A stretch of 64,000 nt of DNA from Luteimicrobium sp042670205. Lineage in GTDB: Bacteria > Actinomycetota > Actinomycetes > Actinomycetales > Cellulomonadaceae. Under the pieces are notes generated by a model, which saw only the letters and a program-made list of their open reading frames with translations, searched no databases and was not told the DNA's origin. Positions 26,801 to 34,641 of this stretch are shown piece by piece; position 1 is the stretch's first letter, and each line of letters starts with the position of its first letter. The translations under genes were made by a program, and so were the position numbers. The DNA is taken from positions 244,547-308,546 of the forward strand of contig NZ_JBHUWD010000001.1 of assembly GCF_042670205.1 (NCBI RefSeq), in the 5' to 3' direction.

Positions 26801-28731
26801 TCCTGCCACTCGCGGATGCGCAGGAAGTTCAGGTACTCGGAGCGGACCCGGCGGCGGAACTGGCTGCCCGACAGGTCGTGCTGGAGCTCGCGCGCGTACG
26901 TCCACAGGTTGAGGAACGTGAGGAAGTCGGACGTCGGGTCCTGGAAGCGCGCGTGCAGCTGGTCGGCTTGGGGGCGCTCCTCGGTCGGGCGCTCGCGCGG
27001 GTCCTGGATGGACAGGGCCGCGGCGATGATCGTGACCTCGCGGGCGACGCCGCGGCGCGCCCCCTCGACGATCATGCGGGCCAGGCGCGGGTCCATCGGG
27101 AGCTGCGCGAGCTGGCGCCCGACGTCGGTCAGCCGGGTCGAGCCGGCGCGGTCCGCGGTCTCGTCGGCCGCCGTCGTCTCGAGCGCGCCCAGCTCGGTGA
27201 GGAGCTGCACGCCGTCGCGGATGGCGCGCGTGTCCGGCTGGTCGACGAACGGGAACCGGGCGACGTCGTCGGGCGTGGAGACCACACCCACCGAGATCAT
27301 TTGGAGGATCACGGACGCGAGCGACGTGCGCAGGATCTCCGGCTCGGTGAACGGCGGGCGCGCGTCGAAGTCGTCCTCGGAGTAGAGGCGGATCGCGACG
27401 CCGTCGGACACGCGCCCGCAGCGCCCGGAGCGCTGGTTGGCGCTCGCCTGGCTGATCGGCTCGATCGGCAGGCGCTGCACCTTGGAGGCTCGCGAGTACC
27501 GGGAGATGCGGGCCGTGCCCGGGTCGACGACGTACCGGATGCCGGGGACGGTCAGCGAGGTCTCGGCGACGTTCGTCGCGAGGACGATGCGCCGCCCGGG
27601 GTGCGACGCGAACACGCGGTGCTGCTCGGCCGCGGACAGCCGCGCGAACAGCGGCAGGATCTCGACGTAGCCGGGCTGGCGGGCGTCGTGCGTGCGGTCG
27701 CCGAAGTGGCCGGTGAGGGCGTCGGCGGCGTCGCGGATCTCCCGCTCGCCCGACAGGAACACCAGGATGTCGCCCGGCCCCGGGTCGTGGCGCGTGCGGT
27801 CGTGGGCGATGAGCTCGTCGACCGCGTCGACGATGCCCGTGACGAGGTCGCGGTCCTCCCGCTTCTTGCCGTCGGCGGTCGCGTCGCCCGTGAGCGGCCG
27901 GTACCGCAGCTCGACGGGGTACGTGCGACCCGAGACCTCGATCACGGGCGCGGGCGCGTCGTCGGACCCGAAGTGCTTCGCGAACCGCTCGGAGTCGATC
28001 GTCGCGGACGTGATGACGAGCTTGAGGTCGGGCCGCTGCGGCAGCAGCCGCGACAGGTACCCGAGCAGGAAGTCGATGTTGAGCGACCGCTCGTGCGCCT
28101 CGTCGACGACGATCGTGTCGTACGCGAGGAGCTGCGGGTCCCGCTGGATCGCGGCGAGGAGGATGCCGTCCGTCATGACCTTGACGAGCGTCCCGTCCGA
28201 CGACTCGTCCGTGAACCGCACCTGGTAGCCGACGGTCTCGCCGAGGGGCGTCCCGATCTCCTCGGCGATGCGCTCCGCGACGCTCCGGGCCGCCAGGCGA
28301 CGCGGCTGCGTGTGCGCGATCTGCCCGGCCCGCCCGCGGCCCAGGTCGAGCAGGATCTTGGGGAGCTGCGTCGTCTTCCCGGAGCCCGTCTCGCCCGCGA
28401 CGATCACGACCTGATGGTCCCGGATCGCCTCCGCGATCTCGTCGCGGTGCGCGCTCACCGGCAGCTGCTCGGGGTAGGTGATAGGCGGCACGACGACGGC
28501 CTCACGCCGCGCGCGCATGCGCTCCAGGTGGGCGGTGCTCACCCGGGGCGTCGAGGGTCGGTCACCACGCGGACCGTTCCCGCGGCGGCGGTTTCCGCGC
28601 CTCGAGCGCCCACCCGAGCGTCGGCCCCCGTCGGGGCGCGCGTCGCCCGGGTGCGCGTCGCCGCCGGCGTCAGGGCGCGCGGGACGGCGCTGCCCTGAGT
28701 CGGGCGTCGGGGTGCGGGGTTCGGTGCTCAC
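23881..28731 (-). CDS. hrpA: ATP-dependent RNA helicase HrpA, with two repeat-derived inserts
   Basis: 1616 residues from GTG 28731 (GGAAG upstream); typical HrpA is about 1300. A basic Arg/Gly-rich N-terminus (~1-65) precedes DEAH-helicase motifs: GETGSGKTTQ (Walker A, ~113-122), QPRRLAARSVAERIAEEIG, VVDEAHERSLN, ITSATIDSERFAKHF, NVAETSLTVPGIRYVVDPG and QRSGRCGRV. HA2/OB and DUF3418 regions follow. Two low-complexity inserts are present. One at ~666-762 contains five 7-residue SPSANAA-like repeats and repeat element B. The other at ~1225-1263 is element A in antisense. Both fall in linkers, so the helicase is probably functional. HrpA acts in rRNA/mRNA remodelling and rescue of stalled ribosomes. 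Confidence 0.95.
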   Translation of the reverse strand: MSTEPRTPTPDSGQRRPARPDAGGDAHPGDARPDGGRRSGGRSRRGNRRRGNGPRGDRPSTPRVSTAHLERMRARREAVVVPPITYPEQLPVSAHRDEIAEAIRDHQVVIVAGETGSGKTTQLPKILLDLGRGRAGQIAHTQPRRLAARSVAERIAEEIGTPLGETVGYQVRFTDESSDGTLVKVMTDGILLAAIQRDPQLLAYDTIVVDEAHERSLNIDFLLGYLSRLLPQRPDLKLVITSATIDSERFAKHFGSDDAPAPVIEVSGRTYPVELRYRPLTGDATADGKKREDRDLVTGIVDAVDELIAHDRTRHDPGPGDILVFLSGEREIRDAADALTGHFGDRTHDARQPGYVEILPLFARLSAAEQHRVFASHPGRRIVLATNVAETSLTVPGIRYVVDPGTARISRYSRASKVQRLPIEPISQASANQRSGRCGRVSDGVAIRLYSEDDFDARPPFTEPEILRTSLASVILQMISVGVVSTPDDVARFPFVDQPDTRAIRDGVQLLTELGALETTAADETADRAGSTRLTDVGRQLAQLPMDPRLARMIVEGARRGVAREVTIIAAALSIQDPRERPTEERPQADQLHARFQDPTSDFLTFLNLWTYARELQHDLSGSQFRRRVRSEYLNFLRIREWQDLVTQLRDTSKPLGIRWGDPARAHGTSPSAHAASPSANGASPSANAASPSANAASPSATTGANAGAKAKASATPEAAGLGGAAPDDAKAVAGLAGAPRGTRGADGRPSTSDAAPPSPAAGSTPSTSTTDPYKRAWDGDTIHKALLAGLLSQVGMQQTAEIKASARTGRDAAQLKRMARQARNEYLGARGIRFAIFPGSPLNKKPPAFVMAGELVETSRLWARDVARIQPDWAEEVGAHLVKRTYSEPSWSSKRGAATVREKVLLFGVPIVADRQVLYSRVDPEAAREMFVRHALVEGQWTTHHRFWAENQRILEEAEELAARSRQRGLVVDDDVLFEFYDARIPDDVVSARHFDQWWKGARRRDPDLLTFTLDLLVPTADEIDTSLFPERWPQGELELPLTYQFSPGTDADGVTVHVPISILPRVSPDGFDWMVPGLLDELTVATIRALPKPVRVQLVPAPDVGRDVAAWLRANTPSWDDMARAGDMAEPFRVAFTRAVRDLRDVDIPDDAWPGVPERLPAHLRVTYRVVSEPERGVATVLGEGKDLLGLQRRLASRAEAAVRTAVRAALEAAAAEAARSGPEGEAAPDSLGLPSAPLVPRGAPASPTTAFASSGAASPSSSGSSASPLGASDDGRTVGSSGGVPAGVGSGAGAAQQEGGASDGASVLVREVAVVSGWAADLGGTDGGVLPAVVETRVGAGTVVRGYPALVEEQDAKGRPVVALRVLGNAASQAAEHARGVRRLLLQEVGLATPRVTSRWTGTQALTLAASPYRNTDALVADVQLAAVNALVPDAADVRDAAAYAQVRDRLRDELEDEVFRVVGHVVAVLTAARNLDGEIRAGTSMALLNTLTDLRDQMAGLVHDGFVSQTPPRRLPHLVRYVRAASYRLDKAQGNPNRDAELAWRVHDVQQAYERALAAYAAGRPDPARAAELAEVRWLVEELRVSLFAQQLGTDGPVSEKRIRKILEPGGW
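24943..25057 (+). repeat. In-frame structured repeat, copy A (antisense in hrpA)
   Basis: 115 bp with perfect 21-bp terminal inverted repeats (24943-24963 and 25037-25057, inner part GGCTGCGCCCGA / TCGGGCGCAGCC). The interior holds helix P2 (GGCC 24973-24976 with GGCC 25026-25029) and hairpin P3 (GCACCCC 24995-25001, loop GAGGAACGA, GGGGTGC 25011-25017), followed by the conserved GGATGGTAGGCCGAGC. It is oriented opposite to hrpA and is translated there as GLPSAPLVPRGAPASPTTAF. Confidence 0.85.
26446..26578 (-). repeat. In-frame structured repeat, copy B (sense in hrpA)
   Basis: 133 bp with 31-bp terminal inverted repeats (26446-26476 and 26548-26578, 29 of 31 paired). The interior is nearly identical to copy A: P2 GGCC (26483-26486) with GGCC (26536-26539), and P3 stems 26495-26501 and 26511-26517. 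Read in frame with hrpA as DDAKAVAGLAGAPRGTRG. Confidence 0.85.
26630..26734 (-). repeat. 21-bp tandem repeat (5 units) inside hrpA
   Basis: Five 21-bp units starting on the + strand with GCCGAGGGTGACGCTGCG (two units with GCCGACGG). 21 bp is seven codons, giving SPSANAA-type heptads in HrpA. One complete unit is identical to a unit in pntAb (46702-46722). The array lies 51 bp upstream (in the coding sense) of repeat copy B. Confidence 0.9.
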
Positions 28732-28784
28732 GGGCTTCCATTCTCGCAAGTCGTGGCAACTTCATTCGTCGACGACGAGGCTGC

Positions 28785-28802
28785 TAGCATTGCTGTCAAT
28801 GC
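28785..28802 (+). promoter_or_regulatory. Promoter -10 / operator of the toxin-antitoxin pair
   Basis: A 6-bp inverted repeat GCATTG (28787-28792) ctgt CAATGC (28797-28802) overlaps a -10-like TAGCAT (28785-28790), with TTCATT 18 bp further upstream as a weak -35. It is 22 bases before the antitoxin start. TA antitoxins of this type autorepress by binding such palindromes. Confidence 0.5.
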
Positions 28803-28824
28803 CGACACGGAGGAAGGTGCAGAC

Positions 28825-29085
28825 ATGTCGACCATCACCGTCCGAGGGCTCGGCGACGACGTGAAGCAGAAGATCCGGGTCCGCGCGGCCGCCCACGGGC
28901 GCTCGATGGAGGCCGAGGTACGGGAGATCCTCACCGAGGCGGTCTCCGTTCCCAGTCCGATGGAACGCAAGCTCGGGACGTGGCTCGTCGAACAGCTCGG
29001 CGGCTTGGGCGGCGACGACTTCGACGCTCTCGTTCTCCGGCGCGATGACAAGCCGCGGTACGCCGAGTTCGGGGACGGCGAGTGA
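28825..29085 (+). CDS. FitA/VapB-type antitoxin (ribbon-helix-helix)
   Basis: 86 residues from ATG 28825 (AGGAAGG upstream). The N-terminus is the FitA-like RHH motif MSTITVRGLGDDVKQKIRVR followed by AAHGRSMEAEVREILTEAV. The C-terminal ~40 residues would wrap and inhibit the toxin. It overlaps the PIN toxin gene by GTGA, the usual TA arrangement, and divides the space with the divergent hrpA start. Confidence 0.92.
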   Translation: MSTITVRGLGDDVKQKIRVRAAAHGRSMEAEVREILTEAVSVPSPMERKLGTWLVEQLGGLGGDDFDALVLRRDDKPRYAEFGDGE

Positions 29086-29519
29086 TCGCTCTCGACACCC
29101 ACGTGGTGTCCGAGCTGATGAGGCCGCGGCCGGAGCTGCGCGTCGTCGCCTGGGCGGACGGACTCGACCCCACCCAGGTGGGGCTGCCGTCCGTCGTGAT
29201 CGGAGAGCTCCGCTACGGCGTCGAACGGCTGCCACCCGGGCGGCGGCGTGATGAGTTGCGGCGTCGGCTGAGCGGGCTGCTGACCGGCCCGCTCGCAGTT
29301 CCGGTGCTGGCGTACGACGCGCCCGCGGCCGAGCGGTACGCCCTGCTCGTCGTGGCGCGCGAGCTGTCCGGCCATCCGATCTCATTCTCGGACGGCCAGA
29401 TTGCCGCGATCTGCCTCGCGAACGACGCCGTGCTCGCCACACGGAACACCAAGGACTTCACGGACACCGGTGTCCGTGTGGTGAATCCCTGGGTGTCAGC
29501 ACCGTCGCGGCCCGGTTGA
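29082..29519 (+). CDS. PIN-domain toxin (FitB/VapC-type RNase)
   Basis: 145 residues from GTG 29082. The PIN acidic residues are present: ALDTHVVSELMRPRP (first Asp), VVIGELRYGVERLPPG (Glu), FSDGQIAAICLANDAVLATRN (Asp) and TKDF (Asp). This FitB-like order suggests a Mg-dependent endoribonuclease held inactive by the preceding antitoxin. Active-site residues look intact, so the pair is probably functional. Confidence 0.92.
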   Translation: MIALDTHVVSELMRPRPELRVVAWADGLDPTQVGLPSVVIGELRYGVERLPPGRRRDELRRRLSGLLTGPLAVPVLAYDAPAAERYALLVVARELSGHPISFSDGQIAAICLANDAVLATRNTKDFTDTGVRVVNPWVSAPSRPG

Positions 29520-29689
29520 GGAGTCGGGACCGCAGCGGTGGCCCCACGGTCCGGGAGATCCTTGACGTCGTCGAAGGTGGGCGCAGGTCGTCGGCGACGC
29601 CTCGGCCATGGTCGAGGCCCTCGTCGGGCGCAGCATCTGGCCGCTGCGACACCAGTTCGGCGCGTTCGATGCTCGACACGGCCACCGAG

Positions 29690-29752
29690 CAGAGCCAGGA
29701 GCTCGTCGTCGGGCAGACGCAGCGTCCCGTAGGAGAACGGCAGCTCGGTCAC
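29690..29752 (-). pseudogene. Remnant of a gamma-glutamylcyclotransferase (AIG2)-like gene
   Basis: Reading from GTG 29752 on the reverse strand gives MTELPFSYGTLRLPDDELLA, very like the substrate-loop N-terminus (FSYGTLR) of AIG2/GGCT-like proteins. After about 23 codons similarity is lost in all three frames and no complete domain can be assembled before the toxin gene. I read it as a decayed fragment left next to the TA locus. The rest of 29520-29812 shows no convincing gene. Confidence 0.4.
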
Positions 29753-29812
29753 GGCCCGACCCTAGGGTGGCGTCCCGGCGTCCGCGCGGCCGCCTTGTGG
29801 CAGGCTCGGCCC

Positions 29813-30256
29813 ATGGGACTGTTCCGCCGCAAGCGTGAGCCCTTCCTCACAGCTTCCCCCGACGCCCCGGTGCCTGGCATGTCCGACCTGCACGAGACCG
29901 CGGTGGCGGCCGTGCCCGCGCCGTCCGACGTGACGGTCACGTCCACGGTGCCGCCCGAGCCGGGCGCCGCCCCCGCACCGACCGTGCCCTTCTCGTTCAC
30001 GATCGCCGACGCGTTCTCCATCACCGGCCGAGGGACCGTCGTCACCGGGACAGTCGACGCCGGCACCGTCCACCGGGACGACTGCGTCGACCTCGTCCGC
30101 GACGGCCGCCCCTACCGGACGGGCGTCGGCGTCGCCGGGATCGAGACGAAGCGCAAGCGGGTCGACGAGGCGAGCGGCGGCACGGTCGGCCTGCTCCTCA
30201 AGGACGTGCCCCGCGACGCCGTCGAGCGCGGCGACGTCATCCGCGCGGCCGCCTGA
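29813..30256 (+). CDS. EF-Tu domain 2-like beta-barrel protein
   Basis: 147 residues from ATG 29813; an in-frame extension to 29516 is rejected because it has no SD and poor composition. After a ~60-residue Pro/Ala/Val-rich N-terminus, residues ~62-145 match the translation-factor domain 2 barrel: FTIADAFSITGRGTVVTGTV, AGTVHRDDCVDLVRDGRPYR, VGIETKRKRVDEASGGTVGL, RDAVERGDVIRAA. There is no GTPase domain. The function of stand-alone domain-2 proteins is unknown. It sits 7 bp upstream of the TMEM175-like gene, so the two are likely co-transcribed. Confidence 0.75.
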   Translation: MGLFRRKREPFLTASPDAPVPGMSDLHETAVAAVPAPSDVTVTSTVPPEPGAAPAPTVPFSFTIADAFSITGRGTVVTGTVDAGTVHRDDCVDLVRDGRPYRTGVGVAGIETKRKRVDEASGGTVGLLLKDVPRDAVERGDVIRAAA

Positions 30257-30263
30257 GCGCGCG

Positions 30264-30857
30264 ATGAACAAGTCACGCCTCGAGGCGTTCAGCGACGGCG
30301 TCCTCGCGATCATCATCACGATCATGGTCCTCGAGCTGCGCGTGCCCGAGGAGTCGACGTGGGCGGCGCTGCGGCACGTCGCGCCCACGTTCCTCACGTA
30401 CCTGCTGTCGTTCGTGTACGTGGGGATCTACTGGAACAACCACCACCACATGCTCCAGCTCGCGTCGAAGGTCAACGGGACGGTGCTCTGGGCGAACCTG
30501 CACCTGCTCTTCTGGCTCTCCCTCTTCCCGTTCACGACGTCGTGGATGGACGAGACGGGTTTCGACCCGGTCCCGACGGCGGTCTACGGCTTCGACCTGC
30601 TCTTCGCGGCTGTGGCGTACTTCCTGCTGCAGCGCACCCTCATCAGGGGTCAGGGCGTCGACGGGCCGCTCGCCCGTGCGATCGGGCGCGACTGGAAGGG
30701 CAAGCTCTCGCCGGTGCTCTACCTCGTGGGCATCGCGGCGTCCTTCTGGCAGCCGTTGGTCGGCGTGGGGATGTTCGTGGTGGCGGCCCTCATCTGGCTC
30801 GTTCCGGACCGCCGCGTCGAGCGGTTCGTCGCCGAGCACGGCACCGCGGGCCGCTGA
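30264..30857 (+). CDS. TMEM175/DUF1211-family potassium channel
   Basis: 197 residues from ATG 30264. The family hallmark RxxxFSDG appears as RLEAFSDGVLAIIITIMVLE in the first helix, followed by about five more membrane segments (FLTYLLSFVYVGIYW, HLLFWLSLFPFTTSW, YGFDLLFAAVAYFLL, VLYLVGIAASF, VAALIWLVP) and NNHHHM between helices 2 and 3. Prokaryotic TMEM175 proteins are tetrameric K+ leak channels. Confidence 0.9.
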   Translation: MNKSRLEAFSDGVLAIIITIMVLELRVPEESTWAALRHVAPTFLTYLLSFVYVGIYWNNHHHMLQLASKVNGTVLWANLHLLFWLSLFPFTTSWMDETGFDPVPTAVYGFDLLFAAVAYFLLQRTLIRGQGVDGPLARAIGRDWKGKLSPVLYLVGIAASFWQPLVGVGMFVVAALIWLVPDRRVERFVAEHGTAGR

Positions 30858-30881
30858 GCCACCGCCGGCGCGCGCTGGGTC

Positions 30882-31934
30882 CTACTCCGCGGCGAGGAGC
30901 TCGCGGACGCGCGGTGCGACCTCGTTCCCGTAGAGCTCGATGGACCGCAGGAGCGTCTCGTGCGGGAGCGTCCCGGTCGAGTACTTGAGGTCGAAGCGGG
31001 TGGCGCCCAGCCGGTCGACGGTGTCCGCGATCTTCTGCGCGACGGTCTCGGGCGACCCGACGTACAGGGACCCGTCGGGGCCGGCGTCGTGCTCGAAGCG
31101 GGCCCGCGAGTACGGCGGCCAGCCGCGCTCGGCGCCGATGCGGTTGTTCATGGCCTCGAAGTGCTCGTAGATCTCGTCGCGCGCCTGCTCGTCGGTCTCG
31201 GCGACGTGCCCGGGGGAGTGGATGCCGATCCGGCCCGGCCCGCCGCCGGGTGCGGACGACCACCCGAACTCCCCGAGCGCGCGCCAGTACAGGTCGACGT
31301 AGGGGCGGAACCGGGCGGGCTCGCCGCCGATGATCGCGAGCATCATGGGCAGGCCGTAGCGGGCCGTCCGCACGACGGACTCGGGTGACCCCCCGACGCC
31401 GATCCACGTCGTCAGCGACCCGCGCTCGGTCTTCGGGTAGACGTGCTGGTTCTTGAGCGAGCTGCGCTTGCTCCCCGCCCACGACACGGCCTTCTCGGTG
31501 CGGAGCGCGTCGAACAGCTCGAGCTTCTCCTCGAAGAGGTCCTCGTACTCCGTGAGGTCGTAGCCGAAAAGCGGGAACGACTCGACGAACGACCCCCGCC
31601 CGAGGATGACCTCGGCCCGCCCGCCGGACACGCCGTCGAGGGTCGCGAACCGCTCGTAGACGCGCACCGGGTCGTCGGACGACAGCACGGTCACCGCGGA
31701 GCCGAGCCGGATCCGCTCGGTGCGCCCGGCGATCGCCGCCAGCACGACCTCCGGCGCCGAGACCGCGAAGTCCGCCCGGTGGTGCTCGCCGACCCCGAAG
31801 AAGTCGAGCCCGACCCGCTCGGCGAGGACGGCCTCCTCGACGACGTCGCGGATCACCTGGCCCGCGGGCTTCGGTGTGCCGTCCGGCAGGGCGGTGACGT
31901 CTCCGAACGTGTCGAGACCGAGCTCCAGCGTCAT
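30882..31934 (-). CDS. LLM-class flavin-dependent oxidoreductase (luciferase-like)
   Basis: 350 residues from ATG 31934. TIM-barrel bacterial-luciferase motifs are present: GLDFFGVGEHHRADFAVSAP, RIRLGSAVTVLSSDDPVRVY, ILGRGSFVESFPLFG, TTWIGVGGSPESVVRTARYG and LYVGSPETVAQKI. These enzymes use FMNH2 or F420; the NR/GEHH pattern does not decide which. ATG overlaps the stop of the upstream PAP2-kinase gene, so the two form an operon. Substrate unknown. Confidence 0.9.
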   Translation of the reverse strand: MTLELGLDTFGDVTALPDGTPKPAGQVIRDVVEEAVLAERVGLDFFGVGEHHRADFAVSAPEVVLAAIAGRTERIRLGSAVTVLSSDDPVRVYERFATLDGVSGGRAEVILGRGSFVESFPLFGYDLTEYEDLFEEKLELFDALRTEKAVSWAGSKRSSLKNQHVYPKTERGSLTTWIGVGGSPESVVRTARYGLPMMLAIIGGEPARFRPYVDLYWRALGEFGWSSAPGGGPGRIGIHSPGHVAETDEQARDEIYEHFEAMNNRIGAERGWPPYSRARFEHDAGPDGSLYVGSPETVAQKIADTVDRLGATRFDLKYSTGTLPHETLLRSIELYGNEVAPRVRELLAAE

Positions 31935-33649
31935 GCCTGCCTCAACTCCACGGGTGTTCGGGCTGTTCCGGTGCCGACGGACCCCTGGGGGTCGTGCCGC
32001 GCGGGCGCGTACACGCGCAGGGCGGCGGGCTCGAGGGCGAGCCGCAGCCGCACCGACGACGCCCCGTCCCGTCCCACGACGAGCGTCTCCCCGTCGTGCG
32101 CGACGGTCGTCCCGCCCGGCACGACGAGCTCGACCTCCTCGAGCTCGTCCGCCGCCGTCGCGAGCCAGCCCCGGGTCCGCGGGACCCGTGCGGCGAGCCG
32201 CGACCCGACGCCGTCGAGCGCCGTGCGGACGAGGACGCGGGTCCGGCTGGGCCGACGCTCGGCGAGCGCCGACCGGACGTCGAGGATGCCGTCGTCGAGG
32301 CGGGTGCGCTCGACGGGCGCGGGGCCGCGCGGCGCGTACCGGTCGATCCCGGCGAACAGCGACCAGACGTCGCGCTCGCCGGACGGCCCCCGGACGGGCA
32401 GCGGTTCCGCTCCCGGCAGCGTCTGCGCGGCCGCGACGACGGCCGCCGCCCACTTGCCGAGCCGCGGCTCGAGCCGCTCGCGCCGTTCGACGAGCGTCGG
32501 GTAGGCCCCGAGGGCGAACGTGTTGAGGACGGTGCGGGTGACCGGCTCCTCGCCGGGCGCGTGCACCTCGAGCTCCCCGACGTCGACGAGGACGCCCGTG
32601 CCCGAGCGGACCGCGTCCGCGACCAGGGCGACGGGGTCGTCGACGTCGCGGCCGTCGAGGTGCAGCGCCTTGGCGAAGTGGTTGAGGGTGCCGCCGGGGA
32701 ACACGACCAGCGGGGCGTCGTGCGCCCGCGCGCCCGCCGCGACGGACCCGACGGTGCCGTCGCCCCCGGACACGCCGACGGCGCGCGCGCCCCCGGCCAC
32801 GGCGTCCGCGACGAGCGCGGCGACGTCGTCGTCCTCCGCCAGGACGTGGACCCGTGCCGCCGGGAGGGCGGCCCGGATCGCGTCGGTGGGGTCGGCGCCG
32901 TCCGGCCCGGACGCGGGGTTCACGACGACGAACAGCCCGGACCCGTCCGCCAGCGGGGGCAGGTCGGCCGCGGGCGCGGGCGGTGGTGGCGGGCGCCGCC
33001 GCACGGGCCGGGGGACCACGAGCCTGCCGACGGCGGCCGCGGCGGCGCCGATCGCGACCCCGCCCACGACGTCCGAGAACCAGTGCGCCCCCACGTGCAT
33101 CCGCGAGTACGCGACGCCGGCCGCGACCGGCGCGAGCACGGCGCCCGCGGCCGGCCACTCGGTCGCGACGCCGAGCGTGAACGCCGCCGCGGACGCGCTG
33201 TGCCCCGACGGGAACGACCCGGACGCGGGCGAGTCGGCCAGCCGGCGCAGGACGTCGAGGCCCGACGCCGCGGGGCGCTCGCCACCCAGCAGCGGCTTGG
33301 CCACGAGGTTCGCCACGGCGCTCGCGGCGAGCAGGGTGGCCGCGCCGCGGACGGCGGCCCGGCGGCCGCGCGAACCGCAGCACGCGAGGCCGCCCGCCGC
33401 GCCCGCCCAGAGCACGGAGTGGTCGGCGAGCCGGCTCACCGCGCGCAGCGAGGCGTCGGCGGCGCGCCCGAGCCGCAGCGTGTCGGTGCGCACGGCGACG
33501 GCGCGGTCGAGGCGAGCCAGGGCGGGCCAGCGGTCGTGCGGGGCGAAGGGGCCGTGGCGCCCGCGCGCGCCGATCGCGAGCCGGGCACGGACCCAGGCGC
33601 GGCGGACCAGAGCGCCGCCGGGCTCGAGAGGGGTCGCGGTCGAGGTCAC
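31931..33649 (-). CDS. PAP2 phosphatase-diacylglycerol kinase fusion
   Basis: 572 residues from GTG 33649 (start approximate; a GTG 21 bases upstream is in frame). Residues ~75-225 are a membrane PAP2 domain with KPLLGGERP, SGSFPSGHSAS and SRMHVGAHWFSDVVGG. Residues ~245-560 are a DAGK-catalytic domain: FVVVNPASG, VGVSGGDGTVGSVAAGARAH, FPGGTLNHFAKALHLDG and the C-terminal beta-lobe. Such fusions occur in actinobacteria and probably act in phospholipid or isoprenoid-lipid turnover at the membrane. Confidence 0.9.
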   Translation of the reverse strand: MTSTATPLEPGGALVRRAWVRARLAIGARGRHGPFAPHDRWPALARLDRAVAVRTDTLRLGRAADASLRAVSRLADHSVLWAGAAGGLACCGSRGRRAAVRGAATLLAASAVANLVAKPLLGGERPAASGLDVLRRLADSPASGSFPSGHSASAAAFTLGVATEWPAAGAVLAPVAAGVAYSRMHVGAHWFSDVVGGVAIGAAAAAVGRLVVPRPVRRRPPPPPAPAADLPPLADGSGLFVVVNPASGPDGADPTDAIRAALPAARVHVLAEDDDVAALVADAVAGGARAVGVSGGDGTVGSVAAGARAHDAPLVVFPGGTLNHFAKALHLDGRDVDDPVALVADAVRSGTGVLVDVGELEVHAPGEEPVTRTVLNTFALGAYPTLVERRERLEPRLGKWAAAVVAAAQTLPGAEPLPVRGPSGERDVWSLFAGIDRYAPRGPAPVERTRLDDGILDVRSALAERRPSRTRVLVRTALDGVGSRLAARVPRTRGWLATAADELEEVELVVPGGTTVAHDGETLVVGRDGASSVRLRLALEPAALRVYAPARHDPQGSVGTGTARTPVELRQA

Positions 33650-33720
33650 GGGTCCGACGCTACGCACGACGCCGGGTCCCCGCGCGCCCTCGGTGCCCGT
33701 GGCCTCTCGGAGGTGGCGGC

Positions 33721-34218
33721 TCAGGACTTGCCGAGGCGCAGGGCGTCGAGGTGGGCGAGGAGCGCGGTGAGGGAGTCGCCGACCGTCCCGCTCCCGACCT
33801 TGCCCCGCACGTGCCGCACCTGGGCGGCGGCCGCCTCGAGGGCGATCTGCGCGTCGGAGAGGGCGACGGCGGCGCGCGCCTCGTCGGTGGCGTCCGCGAC
33901 ATCCTCCGCTGCCCCGGCGAGCGCCTCCTCCGCGGAGATCGTCGCGGCCCTCGCGGACTCGACCGCGTCGGCGACCTCGTTGGCGAGCGCGCCCGAGAGG
34001 GCGTCGATCTCGCCGTCGACGCGCGCGAGGTCGACGTCGAGGGCGGCGGTCTGGGTGCGGGCGTCGTGCAGAGCCGAGGCGAGGGCTTCGTGGCCGCCGC
34101 CGAGGAAGAGGAGGGCCGCCACCGCGAGGAGGCCGGCGGCCGCATAGCGCGCCGCGAGGGACGTCGTGGCCGCGTCCTCGCGCCACGACGCCGGGCCCGA
34201 GGTCAGCGGCGACGTCAC
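33721..34218 (-). CDS. Membrane-anchored coiled-coil protein of unknown function
   Basis: 165 residues from GTG 34218. One N-terminal transmembrane segment (YAAAGLLAVAALLFLGGG, ~25-42) precedes a long Ala/Glu/Asp-rich helical, probably coiled-coil, region (~45-150) with a single C-terminal GSGTVGDSLTALLAHLDAL. I do not recognise a family. It is divergent from the DUF2087 gene, and the nearby lipoprotein at 34622-35167 is similarly coiled-coil, but they share no clear sequence identity. Confidence 0.65.
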   Translation of the reverse strand: MTSPLTSGPASWREDAATTSLAARYAAAGLLAVAALLFLGGGHEALASALHDARTQTAALDVDLARVDGEIDALSGALANEVADAVESARAATISAEEALAGAAEDVADATDEARAAVALSDAQIALEAAAAQVRHVRGKVGSGTVGDSLTALLAHLDALRLGKS

Positions 34219-34320
34219 GGAACCAGTCTGCCGTGCTTTCCTGCGAGAAGACAGAGAGAAAACAGAGTATGGGTTACAAACTCGTGGAGGTTCGGTGGAG
34301 GGCAGTGCGAGAGTGGTTCT

Positions 34321-34641
34321 GTGAGCGCTCCTGACCCCACCCGCTTCCTCGTCCGTGGTCGCCTCGAGCGGCTGCCGCGGCGCGCCGCCGACCGCGACCT
34401 GCTGTTCGCGTACGTGGCCACGCGGGTCCTCGTGCTCGACGACCCGATCACCGAGCGTGAGCTCACCGACCGGCTCGCGACGTTCGTCGACGACCCGGTC
34501 GGCGTCCGGCGCGACCTCGTCGACCGCGGCCTCGTGACCCGCACCCGCGACGGCGCGACCTACTGGCGGACCGTGGTCACTGTCTTCGACGAGCTCGGCG
34601 GCGGCACGGGGACCGGCGAGGTCAGCCCACCGTCTTCGTGA
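34321..34641 (+). CDS. DUF2087-domain protein
   Basis: 106 residues from GTG 34321. The DUF2087 pattern is complete: RFLVRGRLERLPRRAADRDL, ITERELTDRLATFVDD, VRRDLVDRGLVTRTRDGATY ending YWR. The domain resembles a small winged helix and is often fused to ArsR-type HTH domains; alone it may be a regulator. The region upstream (34230-34320) is unusually A/T-rich for this genome and probably holds its promoter. The 3' end overlaps the convergent lipoprotein gene by 20 bp. Confidence 0.8.
   Translation: MSAPDPTRFLVRGRLERLPRRAADRDLLFAYVATRVLVLDDPITERELTDRLATFVDDPVGVRRDLVDRGLVTRTRDGATYWRTVVTVFDELGGGTGTGEVSPPSS

Noticed and set aside
31994..34147. 717-codon forward frame opposite the PAP2-kinase gene
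   Set aside because: Antisense shadow rich in Arg/Gly/Asp; the reverse strand carries intact PAP2 and DAGK motifs.
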